Positions 1-10,075 are shown, counted from the stretch's first letter. The stretch is 49,855 nt of DNA from an uncultured Clostridia bacterium (GCA_944388075.1 CALXHI010000013.1:1-49855); one strand, 5' to 3'. Notes: generated from the sequence alone by a model not told the origin. Made by a program: numbers and translations.

Positions 1-125
1 ACATCCTCCGAAGTGCAAGCTTTTTTCTCGTTTTTAACACTTTTCCTTGCACTTCTATTATATCACATTAGGACGTTTTTGTCGATATTTCTGTCAATAT
101 TTATGGTTTGAGGATACACTAATTA
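1..125 (-). mobile_element. Edge of an element running off the left end
   Basis: The inner limit is the 18-base sequence TTGAGGATACACTAATTA at 108-125, whose exact inverted copy lies at 49730-49747. Both copies are followed on their outer side by GGACGTTTT (71-79 here, its complement at 49763-49771). Two related elements therefore seem to end in this window, one leaving to the left and one to the right. No transposase is visible because the body lies outside, so the family is unknown. Confidence 0.4.
57..85 (-). promoter_or_regulatory. Leftward promoter with hairpin leader
   Basis: Read on the minus strand there is a -35 TCGACA (80-85), a 17-base spacer and a -10 TATAAT (57-62). The transcript would begin with a perfect 10-bp inverted repeat (46-55 with 10-19), directly followed by a GGAGG ribosome binding site (5-9). 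The hairpin abuts the Shine-Dalgarno, which suggests translational control of a gene outside the window. Confidence 0.5.
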
Positions 126-469
126 TATCGTGGTAATTTATCCACACATAAAAACTGAATAAGAATGTTCAAACATATTTTGTGAAAGTCGGATTTGTCC
201 GACACGGTATCGGTACACCGGAAGTGCCGAACTGCTCCACCACGCCTTTGGTTCTGTTGGCGGGAGCTGTACGAAGCAGAACCCGACTTTGATTCTTCAG
301 AGCCGATTACATAGAACATCACTTTGAAGCGAGAGCGATGCTCCCGCCGATTTCTGATGTTTTGTGTAATCGACTCTTTTTGTTTTGTCATTTTTCCAAA
401 ACACAGTTCAGCGCCGAAAGCGTGAACTTGAAAAATCGGCGAAAACGAAAAGGCTGGGTAGCGTAGAGC
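126..469. other. Gene-poor leader of the mobilizable element
   Basis: This stretch precedes the oriT-like hairpin. A 90-codon minus-strand frame covers much of it (119-391) but lacks a convincing ribosome binding site and has an arginine- and serine-rich, domain-free product, so it is not called as a gene. Nothing else clear is seen here. Confidence 0.3.
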
Positions 470-560
470 AAGATTCTACCATGGGTCCAAATTTCGCCAT
501 CTGCTCATTTTGCCCCTCATGGAATCTTGTTGGGGAGTGCCTTCCCCAAACCCTGCTCTG
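470..560 (+). other. Candidate oriT (origin of transfer) remnant
   Basis: The sequence contains TTGGGGA (530-536) and TCCCCAA (543-549), a perfect 7-bp inverted repeat with a 6-base loop. It lies about 80 bp upstream of a mobC-like start codon. An inverted repeat upstream of mobC and the relaxase gene is the usual place for oriT in mobilizable Firmicute elements. The nick site was not identified. Because the relaxase is deleted, this oriT could only work in trans. Confidence 0.45.
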
Positions 561-627
561 TTCCGCAAAGCGGAAGCGATACGGCTGACGCCGATTTTCA
601 ATTTTCAAAAAACGAAGGAGGAACCGA

Positions 628-1032
628 ATGGCAAAAACCTACAACACACCAAAACGAAACCACATCGTAAAAACCCGTCTGGACGATGAAGAACACGCTG
701 ACTTTCTCCGTCGCCTGGAGATTTACGACATGAACCAATCGGAGTTTATCCGTGAAGCAATCTCCGGTGCGACCATCAAACCGACCATCGTGGCAACATT
801 GGTCAGCGACGATACTTTGATTCCAAGGGACTCAAGAAGCTGCCGAGCTACAAGGCATTACAGACGGAAGTGGAACAGCTCATCAAGGAGAAAAACGAGC
901 TTTATAACCAGTACCAGACTGCCAAAGACGAAGCACAGCGGCTTGACACCATTCGCCACAATCTCGAACAGACTCTTGGCAGAAAAATTGAACACAAAAA
1001 AGAACAGGAGCGATAAAGCATGGAAAATATGA
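628..1032 (+). pseudogene. mobC-like gene truncated by a deletion
   Basis: The first roughly 55 codons read as a MobC / ribbon-helix-helix relaxosome accessory protein (RLDDEEHADFLRRLEIYDMNQSEFIREAI), with a good ribosome binding site (AAGGAGG, 614-620) before ATG 628. After about position 790 the frame turns into an unnatural Arg/Ser-rich sequence. At that point the +2 frame becomes the end of a relaxase. MobC proteins are normally about 110-130 residues, so the second half of this one is missing. The simplest reading is an internal deletion that joined the 5' part of mobC to the 3' part of the relaxase gene out of frame. The hybrid product is unlikely to work in mobilization, although an intact RHH domain could still bind oriT. 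Confidence 0.65.
789..1016 (+). pseudogene. 3' remnant of a mobilization relaxase gene
   Basis: In the frame beginning at 789 the translation reads RYFDSKGLKKLPSYKALQ, then a Lys/Glu-rich coiled coil (EVEQLIKEKNELYNQYQ and on), and stops at 1014-1016. This pattern is typical of the C-terminal tail of MobA/MobL-type relaxases from Firmicute mobilizable elements. The catalytic N-terminal domain (Tyr and His triad) is entirely missing. It overlaps the truncated mobC frame, and the stop lies just before the ATG of the ParB-like gene, as in intact elements where the genes are packed together. It should be inactive. Confidence 0.6.
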
Positions 1033-1934
1033 AAACCGAACTGAGAATTGCCCCCGAATTTGAAAGCAAAATCCCGCCGTTGGCCTCCGATGAACTTGCC
1101 CGCCTGCATAGCAGCATTTTATTCGAGGGGCGGCTCATCTGTCCCATCGTTGTATGGAACGGTGTTATTGTGGACGGTCACAACCGCTACAAGTTTATCC
1201 GTCACTATCCCGAAATCAAATACGATGTCTATGAAAAGGATTTTGAAAACCGCAATGAAGCAATCGCCTGGATTTGTAAAAATCAGCTTGGCAGACGTAA
1301 CCTTGCACCCGAACAGAAGAAATATCTGATTGGTAAGCAGTATGAAGCGGAACGGCAGGCACGGGGCGGTGATCGTAAAAGTGAGGAAGTACAATCAAAG
1401 TATCAAAATGAAACTTTGATTGAGGATACCGGAACACGCATCGCAAAGCAGAACAATGTCAGCCGCATTTCTGTCCTCCGTGCTTACGGTTATGCTTCTG
1501 CCATTGACCTTGCGGAAGAAGCTGTCCCCGGCATAAAAGATGAGATTTTGTCCGGTGCTGTTAAACCCACCGATACCGAAATTATGAAAATTGCAAAGGC
1601 AGCACCGGATAAGCGATCTGCCCTTGTGGAAAAGCTCCGTCAGCCCAAAGCACCAAAGCCGCCCAAGAAAAAGCACACCTTTAATCCCAAGCATTATGAA
1701 ATGCCCGTACAGAAGAAGAAACCCCAGGCTCCAACCGCATCGGACATTCTTTGTGAATTGGATGAAGCCGCCGATACGCTCATTTACTGTTGGGCAAAGA
1801 TGTGGAATGAATACAAAGATTCCCTGCGCAACGAAGAAATAATTGCAGGCGTTAGAGAGCGTATCGAGGAGATCACAGAGTATATGCAGATGGTTGAAAA
1901 GTTTCTTTCCGAACACAGTACACAGGAAACCTAA
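1020..1934 (+). CDS. ParB-like nuclease-domain protein of a mobile element
   Basis: A 304-residue protein. The N-terminal third carries a ParB/Srx-type fold (residues about 15-85) with the motif GVIVDGHNRYKF, the equivalent of the ParB box that binds CTP or nucleic acid. The middle (about 125-150, TGTRIAKQNNVSRISVLRAY) looks like a KorB/ParB-type helix-turn-helix. It is followed by a Pro/Lys-rich linker (about 205-240) and a helical C-terminal domain. AGGAG at 1006-1010 lies 9 bases before ATG 1020. It sits between the relaxase remnant and the recombinase, the usual place for such proteins in serine-recombinase transposons. Its job there (partition, maintenance or gene control) is not established. 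It appears intact. Confidence 0.75.
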   Translation: MENMKTELRIAPEFESKIPPLASDELARLHSSILFEGRLICPIVVWNGVIVDGHNRYKFIRHYPEIKYDVYEKDFENRNEAIAWICKNQLGRRNLAPEQKKYLIGKQYEAERQARGGDRKSEEVQSKYQNETLIEDTGTRIAKQNNVSRISVLRAYGYASAIDLAEEAVPGIKDEILSGAVKPTDTEIMKIAKAAPDKRSALVEKLRQPKAPKPPKKKHTFNPKHYEMPVQKKKPQAPTASDILCELDEAADTLIYCWAKMWNEYKDSLRNEEIIAGVRERIEEITEYMQMVEKFLSEHSTQET

Positions 1935-1993
1935 CAGTTTCCATTCCCTTCGATTCCATTCCTATTCATCAAAACAGAAAGGACGATTTTTAT

Positions 1994-2332
1994 ATGAGTG
2001 AACAAAAGAAAGCAATAGAAATGACACCCGAAGAACTGAACGAGTGGCTGGCATCCTTGCCCGCACCGAAAAATGATACGCCTTGCCTGCCATTCTCTGA
2101 CCCCGACCCGTATCTCAAAATGGAGCACACGCCCCGTGAACAGGCACAGAGCCGTTTGTTTAACGAGGACGGGCATCTCACCGTTCGCAACTACTGTGCT
2201 ATGGCACTACCCCAGATTACCGTCACACTCCGTTCCGGTCGAACCCTGTACCGCTTCAATGGTAGCTATGATGGGAATCGCAGTTTACCCGCAAAGTTGC
2301 TTGACCGTATGGTTAGAGATAACGAAAATTAA
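1994..2332 (+). CDS. Small accessory protein of the mobile element
   Basis: A 112-residue protein of unknown function between the ParB-like gene and the recombinase. AAAGGA precedes ATG 1994 at a usable distance. The N-terminal half is Pro- and charge-rich. The C-terminal half (about 70-108) has ITVTLRSGRTLYRFNGSYDG followed by a Leu-rich helix. That strand-strand-helix pattern resembles the small TnpW-like proteins next to transposon recombinases, but the similarity is weak. It may act with the recombinase or in regulation of the element. Confidence 0.55.
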   Translation: MSEQKKAIEMTPEELNEWLASLPAPKNDTPCLPFSDPDPYLKMEHTPREQAQSRLFNEDGHLTVRNYCAMALPQITVTLRSGRTLYRFNGSYDGNRSLPAKLLDRMVRDNEN

Positions 2333-4099
<1,767 letters not shown>

Positions 4100-4179
4100 C
4101 CCCGAAAACAATATTATACTGTTTTATTGAGTCGCTCCCTCTGACGCAGCTTTTTTCATTTGCCATATCGTATCGCAAA

Positions 4180-4213
4180 AAACGCTCCCTCGGTCCAATC
4201 CAAGGGAGCGTTT
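4180..4213 (-). terminator. Terminator of the scaffoldin-like gene
   Basis: AAACGCTCCCT (4180-4190) and AGGGAGCGTTT (4203-4213) form an 11-bp stem with a 12-base loop. On the minus strand the stem is followed by a U-rich run. It lies 20 bp beyond the stop codon at 4234. Confidence 0.8.
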
Positions 4214-4233
4214 GTATGCGGGAAAAAATGATC

Positions 4234-5994
4234 TCACGGAGCACCGGGGGCATTCGGAGAACCGGTGATATCATACCAAGTGACATCCATACCCATCATG
4301 GTAACCTTGACATAGTAATGCAGAATGTACATTGCATCGTCATTGCTGTTCACACCGTCGCAGTCAACATCGGCAATGCCCTTTTGTTCCTCGGTCAGAA
4401 CATCACTCATGCCAAAGGTGCCGGAAACATACTGACGGAGTGCGAGCAAAGCGTCTTCCACATCAACAATGCCGGAAGCATTGATGTCGCCATACAGACC
4501 GCCACGAATGGTGCAGGTATAAGGAACGCCGTTGTTCATGGCAGTGATGGTGCAGGAACCGATGCTGACACAGGTGACAAAACCGTTTTGGTCAACCGTA
4601 GCGACCGATTCATCGGAAGAACTCCAGGTGACATCGCCATAGGCATTGAACAGCGTCAGGTCAACGGTCTGACCTGCTTCGGTGAAGTTGTACTCGGTAT
4701 AGTTCAGGGCGGTAGTGCCTGCATGAATTACAGTAATCGAGCCGGCGAGGTAGGTGGGATTCAAGCTGACGCGTTCCTGATCAACTATGTCTGTGTAGAC
4801 TCGTTCGCCACGCACACCGGGATTGACAGCAATGTCATAGGTTGTGCCAACGGTGGCATCTGCGGGGATGGTGAAGGTCAGATTGGCCAAAACGGCACCA
4901 TCTGGTGCTGTCAAGTTCAGACCGTTGCTGCTAACCCAAACGATGCAAGAGGAGTTCGGGGCGGTATTGACATTAAAGCCTGCATGATATGCACCGCCGT
5001 TTGTGATATTTTCAAGGGTCAACGTCTGGTCGTAGGAGTAGTACATCGACATGCCTGCAGTACCGGTATCGCCATAAACGTAAATCGGAACAACAACTGT
5101 TTCACCCGGCGCACCGCAAACGTCGCCGATGTTGAAGTAATGGCCGGATTCCAGAACGTCGTAGTCATCTACCCACGGATCACCGGTCGGGGGTGTTGTT
5201 GTCGTGGTGGTGGTTACGGTGGTATCATCGAAGCTTGTGGTTGTTGTTGTGGTGGTGACGGTGGTTTCCGTAGTTGTTGTGGTGGTGGCGGTATCAGTGA
5301 TGGTGATGGTCAGCGGAATGGACGCATAGTCCAGAGCCACATCACTGTCAGCAGATACACAGGTAGACTTGCCATATTTCGGATTATCAGTGCCGATGGT
5401 CAGGGCGTTGATATACTCCTCACGACGGATATCCAGCACATAGGTGCCGGCTGCTGTACCCTGCGGAACGACCAGAGAGATATCAGCCAAAGCATAGTCA
5501 TACACCCATGCGGTATCGGAGCTCCATGCGGTTGTGCCGGGCTCTGCCATAGCGTCAGCATTGATGGTTGGATCCAGGCTGTAGACCCAGCTGAGGTTCA
5601 TACGCTCAGCCGTGAACAGAGAGGAGAGCGCAAGCATGGGATCGCCGCTGTTGACACTGTCGAAGCAGTAGGGATTGGAGAGTGCTGCTTCAGAGAAAGA
5701 GAAGCCGTAGTTCCCAAAGCTGCCGTCCTCTGCGACTTCGCCATCGTTGATCTGCATCTTGAGGGAGATGGCACTGACACCAGGATTTTCAATGACATAG
5801 AGAGAAACCGGAAGTGTGACATCACCGGCAGCGACTTCCTCCGTCGTCAGTTCCACTTGATTTTGACCGTTCGATTGGAATTCAAAGGTCAGGGTTTCAT
5901 CCGCTGCAACAGCGGACATTGTGGTTGTTCCGACCAGAACCGTGCTGCATAGCGACATTGCGGTGATGGCGGAAACAAGTTTAGAAAAACGCAT
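4234..5994 (-). CDS. Secreted scaffoldin-like protein: cohesin-type modules, Ig-like domain and dockerin
   Basis: About 586 residues with a signal peptide (about 1-32). Module A (about 33-233) is a beta-sandwich that resembles a divergent cohesin. After a Thr-rich linker (about 235-270), module B (about 280-425) has clear cohesin features (GAPGETVVVPIYV, LANLTFTIP). Next comes a BIG2-like domain (about 427-496, VTWSSSDESVATVD) and a C-terminal dockerin with two calcium loops (GDINASGIVDVEDALLALRQ and DVDCDGVNSNDD). A protein with both cohesin and dockerin can link enzymes to a larger scaffold. ATG 5994 is preferred because AAAGGA lies 6 bases upstream, while an ATG at 6000 would directly abut it. 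The gene is alone, with a terminator after it. Whether module A binds dockerins is uncertain. Confidence 0.75.
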   Translation of the reverse strand: MRFSKLVSAITAMSLCSTVLVGTTTMSAVAADETLTFEFQSNGQNQVELTTEEVAAGDVTLPVSLYVIENPGVSAISLKMQINDGEVAEDGSFGNYGFSFSEAALSNPYCFDSVNSGDPMLALSSLFTAERMNLSWVYSLDPTINADAMAEPGTTAWSSDTAWVYDYALADISLVVPQGTAAGTYVLDIRREEYINALTIGTDNPKYGKSTCVSADSDVALDYASIPLTITITDTATTTTTTETTVTTTTTTTSFDDTTVTTTTTTTPPTGDPWVDDYDVLESGHYFNIGDVCGAPGETVVVPIYVYGDTGTAGMSMYYSYDQTLTLENITNGGAYHAGFNVNTAPNSSCIVWVSSNGLNLTAPDGAVLANLTFTIPADATVGTTYDIAVNPGVRGERVYTDIVDQERVSLNPTYLAGSITVIHAGTTALNYTEYNFTEAGQTVDLTLFNAYGDVTWSSSDESVATVDQNGFVTCVSIGSCTITAMNNGVPYTCTIRGGLYGDINASGIVDVEDALLALRQYVSGTFGMSDVLTEEQKGIADVDCDGVNSNDDAMYILHYYVKVTMMGMDVTWYDITGSPNAPGAP

Positions 5995-6041
5995 AAGCAT
6001 TCCTTTCCGGTTTGAAGAAACCTTTATATTGAGTTATATCG

Positions 6042-6057
6042 ATTCGGCAAGCCGAAT
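6042..6057. promoter_or_regulatory. Palindrome upstream of the scaffoldin-like gene
   Basis: ATTCGGC (6042-6048) and GCCGAAT (6051-6057) form a near-continuous palindrome about 50 bp before the scaffoldin start. On the minus strand it overlaps a possible -35 (TTGCCG) lying 16 bases from TATAAA. It may be an operator. Confidence 0.35.
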
Positions 6058-6077
6058 GGATAACAAGTATGTGTCAT

Positions 6078-6722
6078 TCAATCCCTTTGCTGATGTATGG
6101 GGTTGAGCCCATAGGTGAGTGTCAGCAGACTGTCATCGAGGCAGACCTGTTCCACCAAGATATCCGGATGCTGCAATTGCAAATCGCAGTGCGTAAAATT
6201 CCAAAATGCACGGATGCCAATCGAAACGAGTCGTTTGGCGACGGCCGGTGCAGCTTCGGCAGGAATGCAGAGTATGGCGATTTCCGGCTGTTCCTGATGG
6301 CAGAAGCCATCAATGGTATCCATGTGGTGAATGGTCATTCCGGCGAGATCTGCGCCTGCCACAAACGGATTGGCATCAAACAGACCGATGAGTTCGCAGC
6401 CACAGCGGCGGAAATCCATATGTGTTGCAAGTGCTCTGCCCAGATGACCTGTGCCAATGAGAATCGTACGGCGGCATTGATCGACACCGAGAATCTTGCC
6501 GATTTCCGCTCGCAGTGCGTGGACATTGTAGCCATAGCCTTGTTGTCCGAATCCGCCAAAGCAGTTGAGATCTTGACGAATCTGAGAGGCAGTCAAGCCC
6601 ATTTGCTCCGATAATTCTCTGGAGGAGATCCGCACCGTACCGATTAGCTCCAATTCTCGTAAAAACCGGTAATAGCGGGGGAGTCGACGGATGACGGAGG
6701 GTGAAATCGCCTGTTTCGGCAT
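6078..6722 (-). CDS. rex: Redox-sensing transcriptional repressor Rex
   Basis: A 214-residue protein, the usual Rex length. The N-terminal winged helix (about 1-75) contains ISSRELSEQMGLTASQIRQDL and FGGFGQQGYGY, both hallmarks of Rex. The C-terminal Rossmann domain has the NAD(H)-binding motif GTGHLGRA and a swapped C-terminal helix. Rex senses the NADH/NAD+ ratio and represses fermentative and other redox genes when NADH is low. The start lies 12 bp after the icd stop, and the ribosome binding site (TAAGGAG) overlaps that stop, so rex is co-transcribed with aconitase and isocitrate dehydrogenase. A link between this NADPH/2-oxoglutarate branch and redox state is inferred from the context. 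Confidence 0.95.
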   Translation of the reverse strand: MPKQAISPSVIRRLPRYYRFLRELELIGTVRISSRELSEQMGLTASQIRQDLNCFGGFGQQGYGYNVHALRAEIGKILGVDQCRRTILIGTGHLGRALATHMDFRRCGCELIGLFDANPFVAGADLAGMTIHHMDTIDGFCHQEQPEIAILCIPAEAAPAVAKRLVSIGIRAFWNFTHCDLQLQHPDILVEQVCLDDSLLTLTYGLNPIHQQRD

Positions 6723-6734
6723 ATTGCTCGCTCC

Positions 6735-7946
6735 TTACTGCATCAAAGCAGACAAACGCTCGGCAATCGCTTCGAGAAATGCCTTCGAGCTGACCTTCTG
6801 CTTGTGTTCCAGTGTTGAAATCAGGTAGAGGTCGCCGGTCATGATACCGTCCTCGATGGTTCGGATCGTGGCACGCTCGAGTACATCAGCGTACTTGCAT
6901 AGCTCGGCATTGTCATCCAGCTCACCACGCTTGCGCAGCGCACCGCTCCATGCAAAGATGGTGGCAACGGAGTTGGTCGAGGTTTCCTCGCCTTTCAGGT
7001 GCTTGTAGTAATGACGCTGGACGGTGCCGTGTGCAGCTTCAAATTCATAGATACCGCTCGGCGATACCAAAACGGAGGTCATCATGGCAAGGCTGCCGTA
7101 TGCGGTCGAAACCATGTCGGACATGACATCGCCGTCATAGTTTTTGCATGCCCAGATGAAGCCGCCATTCGAGCGAATGACACGGGCAACCGCATCGTCA
7201 ATCAGCGTATAGAAGTAGGAAATGCCGGCTGCTTCGAACTTTTCCTTGTACTCGGCATCGTAGATTTCTTGGAAGATATCCTTGAAGCGGTGGTCATACT
7301 GCTTGGAGATGGTATCCTTGGACGAGAACCAGAGATCCTGCTTGCGGTCGAGCGCATAATTAAAGCACGCTCTTGCAAAGCCGGAAATGCTGGAATCGAG
7401 GTTGTGCAGCCCCTGAATGATACCGTCACCCTTGAATTCATGAATCAGCTGACGAGTCTCATTGCCATGGGCATCGGTGTAGACCAGCTCGGCTTTGCCG
7501 CCGCCCTGTACCCGCATTTCGGTATTCTTGTAGACATCGCCGTAGGCATGACGGGCAATGGTGATGGGCTTCGTCCAAGTCGGAATATAGGGAGTAATGC
7601 CCTTGACGAGAATCGGGGTGCGGAACACCGTGCCGTCGAGCATGGCACGAATCGTACCATTTGGTGACTTCCACATCTGTGAAAGATTGTATTCGGGCAT
7701 ACGAGTGGCATTGGGCGTGATGGTCGCACACTTGACTGCAACACCGTATTTCTTGGTTGCCTCGGCACTGTCGATCGTGACCTGATCCTTGGTTTCCTCA
7801 CGATGTGCCAGACCCAAATCATAGTACTCGGTCTGCAAATCGACATAGGGGATAATCAGGATATCTTTGATCCACTGCCAAAGGATACGGGTCATCTCGT
7901 CGCCGTCCATCTCAACAAGCGGTGTATTCATGCGAATCTTGTCCAT
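6735..7946 (-). CDS. icd: NADP-dependent isocitrate dehydrogenase
   Basis: About 403 residues, oxidizing isocitrate to 2-oxoglutarate with NADP+ and a divalent metal. The N-terminus MDKIRMNTPLVEMDGDEMTR and later motifs such as NATRMPEYNLSQMWKSPNGT belong to the homodimeric, eukaryote-like (type II) enzyme rather than the E. coli type. AAGGAGG precedes ATG 7946 at 8 bases, and an upstream in-frame ATG at 7967 lacks such a site. It is the second gene in the aconitase-icd-rex operon, 73 bp after aconitase. Together these enzymes make 2-oxoglutarate for glutamate synthesis, as expected for an anaerobe with an incomplete, oxidative-branch TCA pathway. Confidence 0.93.
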   Translation of the reverse strand: MDKIRMNTPLVEMDGDEMTRILWQWIKDILIIPYVDLQTEYYDLGLAHREETKDQVTIDSAEATKKYGVAVKCATITPNATRMPEYNLSQMWKSPNGTIRAMLDGTVFRTPILVKGITPYIPTWTKPITIARHAYGDVYKNTEMRVQGGGKAELVYTDAHGNETRQLIHEFKGDGIIQGLHNLDSSISGFARACFNYALDRKQDLWFSSKDTISKQYDHRFKDIFQEIYDAEYKEKFEAAGISYFYTLIDDAVARVIRSNGGFIWACKNYDGDVMSDMVSTAYGSLAMMTSVLVSPSGIYEFEAAHGTVQRHYYKHLKGEETSTNSVATIFAWSGALRKRGELDDNAELCKYADVLERATIRTIEDGIMTGDLYLISTLEHKQKVSSKAFLEAIAERLSALMQ

Positions 7947-8019
7947 CGGAAGATCCTCCTTTATCATAATGGGATACGTTGAAATGCAGCTGAAGCGCTC
8001 CGGTTCAACGTGTTTAGCA

Positions 8020-9957
8020 TTATTTCAGCATTTCTCTGGTGTAATCGAGCAGACCGCCTGCCAGCATGATATCCTTGGTACGGCCGGTCAATTCACAGAG
8101 TACCGGAATCTCGGCACCGGTGGTCTTGTTGACGAGGGTGAGTTGTGTTTCACCGTTCTCGACGGCCTTGCGGACATCGGCGAGTACGAGCTGATCGCCC
8201 TGCGAAATCTTATCGTAGTCTGCCTCGTTGACAAAGGTCAGCGGCAGAATGCCGGCGTTGATGAGGTTTGCACGGTGGATACGGGCGAATGACTTCACCA
8301 GTACCGCCTTGACGCCCAGATAGAGCGGAGCAAGGGCAGCATGCTCACGGGACGAACCCTGACCGTAGTTCGAGCCGCCAACGATGATGCTCTGACCGAG
8401 TGCCTTGGCACGCTGGGGAAATTCAGGATCGCAGACTGTGAAGCAGTGTTGCGAGATGGCAGGAATATTGGAGCGCAGCGGCAGAATCTTCGCACCGGCA
8501 GGCATGATATGATCGGTGGTGATATTGTCGCCGACCTTCAGCGAGCAGGGTGCATTGATGGTTTCAAGCAGCGGAGCCGTTTCCGGATAGGGCTTGATGT
8601 TCGGACCACGGAGAATCTCGACCTTGTCCATTTCCGCTTCCGCAGCCGGCAGCGTGACCATGTTATCATTGATGGTGAAATGCTCGGGCATCGGGAATTC
8701 CGGCATCTTGCCCAAAGTACGGGGATCGGTGAGGTAGCCGGTCAATGCGGAAGCCGCAGCGGTTTCCGGCGAAACCAGATAGACCTGACCGTCTTTCGTT
8801 CCGGAACGGCCTTCAAAGTTACGGTTAAAGGTACGCAGGGAAACACCGCCGGAGTTGGGCGATTGGCCCATACCGATGCACGGACCGCAGGCACTTTCGA
8901 GAATACGAGCACCGGCAGCGATCATATCGGAGAGCGCACCGTTTGCGGCAAGCATGGTCAGAACCTGCTTCGATCCGGGTGCAATCGACAGCGAAACATC
9001 CGGATGTACGGTCTTGCCCTTCAGGATGTGGGCAACCTTCATCATATCCATGAACGAGGAGTTGGTGCAGGAGCCGATGCAGACCTGATCGATCTTCAGC
9101 GTACCGATTTCCTCCATGGTTTTGACATTGTCGGGAGAATGCGGGCAGGCTGCCTGCGGTACGAGCTTCGAGAGGTCAATCTCGATGCACTCGTCATAGA
9201 CGGCGTCCTTATCGGCAGCCAGCGGAGTCCAGACCTCGGCACGATCCTGTGCCTTAAGGAATGCCAGCGTCATCTCGTCCGACGGGAAGATGGATGTGGT
9301 TGCGCCAAGCTCTGCGCCCATGTTGGTGATGGTCGCACGCTCCGGCACGGTTAGAGTTTTGACACCCTCACCGCAGTATTCGATGACCTTGCCGACACCG
9401 CCCTTGACAGACATGCGGCGCAGTACCTCGAGAATGACATCCTTTGCGGCAACCCAAGGCTGCAGCTTTCCGGTCAGCTCGACCTTGACGATATAGGGGC
9501 AGGTGATGTAATACGTACCGCCACCCATGGCAACGGCAACGTCCAGACCACCGGCGCCGATGGCAATCATACCCAGACCGCCGCCTGTAGGCGTATGGGA
9601 ATCCGAGCCGATGAGTGTTTTGCCGGGAATACCGAACCGCTCAAGGTGAACCTGATGGCAGATGCCATTACCGGGACGGGAATAGAACAGACCGTGCTTT
9701 TTGGCACAGCTGCCGATAAAGCGGTGATCATCCGCATTTTCAAAGCCATTTTGCAGGGTGTTGTGGTCGATGTATGCAACCGAACGCTCGGTACGCACAC
9801 GAGGGACACCCATTGCCTCAAATTCCAGGTACGCCATCGTACCGGTAGCATCCTGCGTCAGTGTTTGGTCGATGCGGATACCGATTTCAGTACCCCGAAT
9901 CAACTCGCCATCTACCAGATGTGCGAACAGGATCTTTTCAGTCAAAGTCAAACCCAT
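8020..9957 (-). CDS. acn: Aconitate hydratase
   Basis: A 645-residue enzyme that converts citrate to isocitrate. The [4Fe-4S] ligands are visible: Cys297 in CIGSCTNS and Cys357/Cys360 in ACGPCIGMG. Domain 4 (about 470-640) carries the swivelling domain motif SNYGQGSSREHAA. Its length (about 645, versus about 890 for AcnA and 860 for AcnB) fits the shorter aconitase/homoaconitase-like form common in Clostridia. It is the first gene of the operon with icd and rex. A sigma-A promoter is visible at 9991-10020. No citrate synthase gene is in the window. Confidence 0.92.
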   Translation of the reverse strand: MGLTLTEKILFAHLVDGELIRGTEIGIRIDQTLTQDATGTMAYLEFEAMGVPRVRTERSVAYIDHNTLQNGFENADDHRFIGSCAKKHGLFYSRPGNGICHQVHLERFGIPGKTLIGSDSHTPTGGGLGMIAIGAGGLDVAVAMGGGTYYITCPYIVKVELTGKLQPWVAAKDVILEVLRRMSVKGGVGKVIEYCGEGVKTLTVPERATITNMGAELGATTSIFPSDEMTLAFLKAQDRAEVWTPLAADKDAVYDECIEIDLSKLVPQAACPHSPDNVKTMEEIGTLKIDQVCIGSCTNSSFMDMMKVAHILKGKTVHPDVSLSIAPGSKQVLTMLAANGALSDMIAAGARILESACGPCIGMGQSPNSGGVSLRTFNRNFEGRSGTKDGQVYLVSPETAAASALTGYLTDPRTLGKMPEFPMPEHFTINDNMVTLPAAEAEMDKVEILRGPNIKPYPETAPLLETINAPCSLKVGDNITTDHIMPAGAKILPLRSNIPAISQHCFTVCDPEFPQRAKALGQSIIVGGSNYGQGSSREHAALAPLYLGVKAVLVKSFARIHRANLINAGILPLTFVNEADYDKISQGDQLVLADVRKAVENGETQLTLVNKTTGAEIPVLCELTGRTKDIMLAGGLLDYTREMLK

Positions 9958-9990
9958 GGATTGATCTTCCTTTCATTTTTTGATATCTAT

Positions 9991-10020
9991 ATTGTACACC
10001 GAAATCACCTGTTTTGTCAA
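9991..10020 (-). promoter_or_regulatory. Promoter of the acn-icd-rex operon
   Basis: On the minus strand: TTGACA (10015-10020), an 18-base spacer and TACAAT (9991-9996). The -10 and the following bases (9979-10000) match a stretch at the gap promoter (11180-11201) in 20 of 22 positions. Confidence 0.75.
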
Positions 10021-10075
10021 GCATATTATAATGATTTCATCGGTCTCACAAACGATTTTGTGCCGGATAACAAAA

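Noticed and set aside
119..391. A 90-codon minus-strand frame in the mobile element
   Set aside because: Weak start signal and no recognizable domain; it may be an old remnant.
5200..5290. Repeated triplets that look like a short tandem array
   Set aside because: They encode the Thr-rich linker of the scaffoldin-like protein; no CRISPR spacers or repeats are present anywhere in the window.
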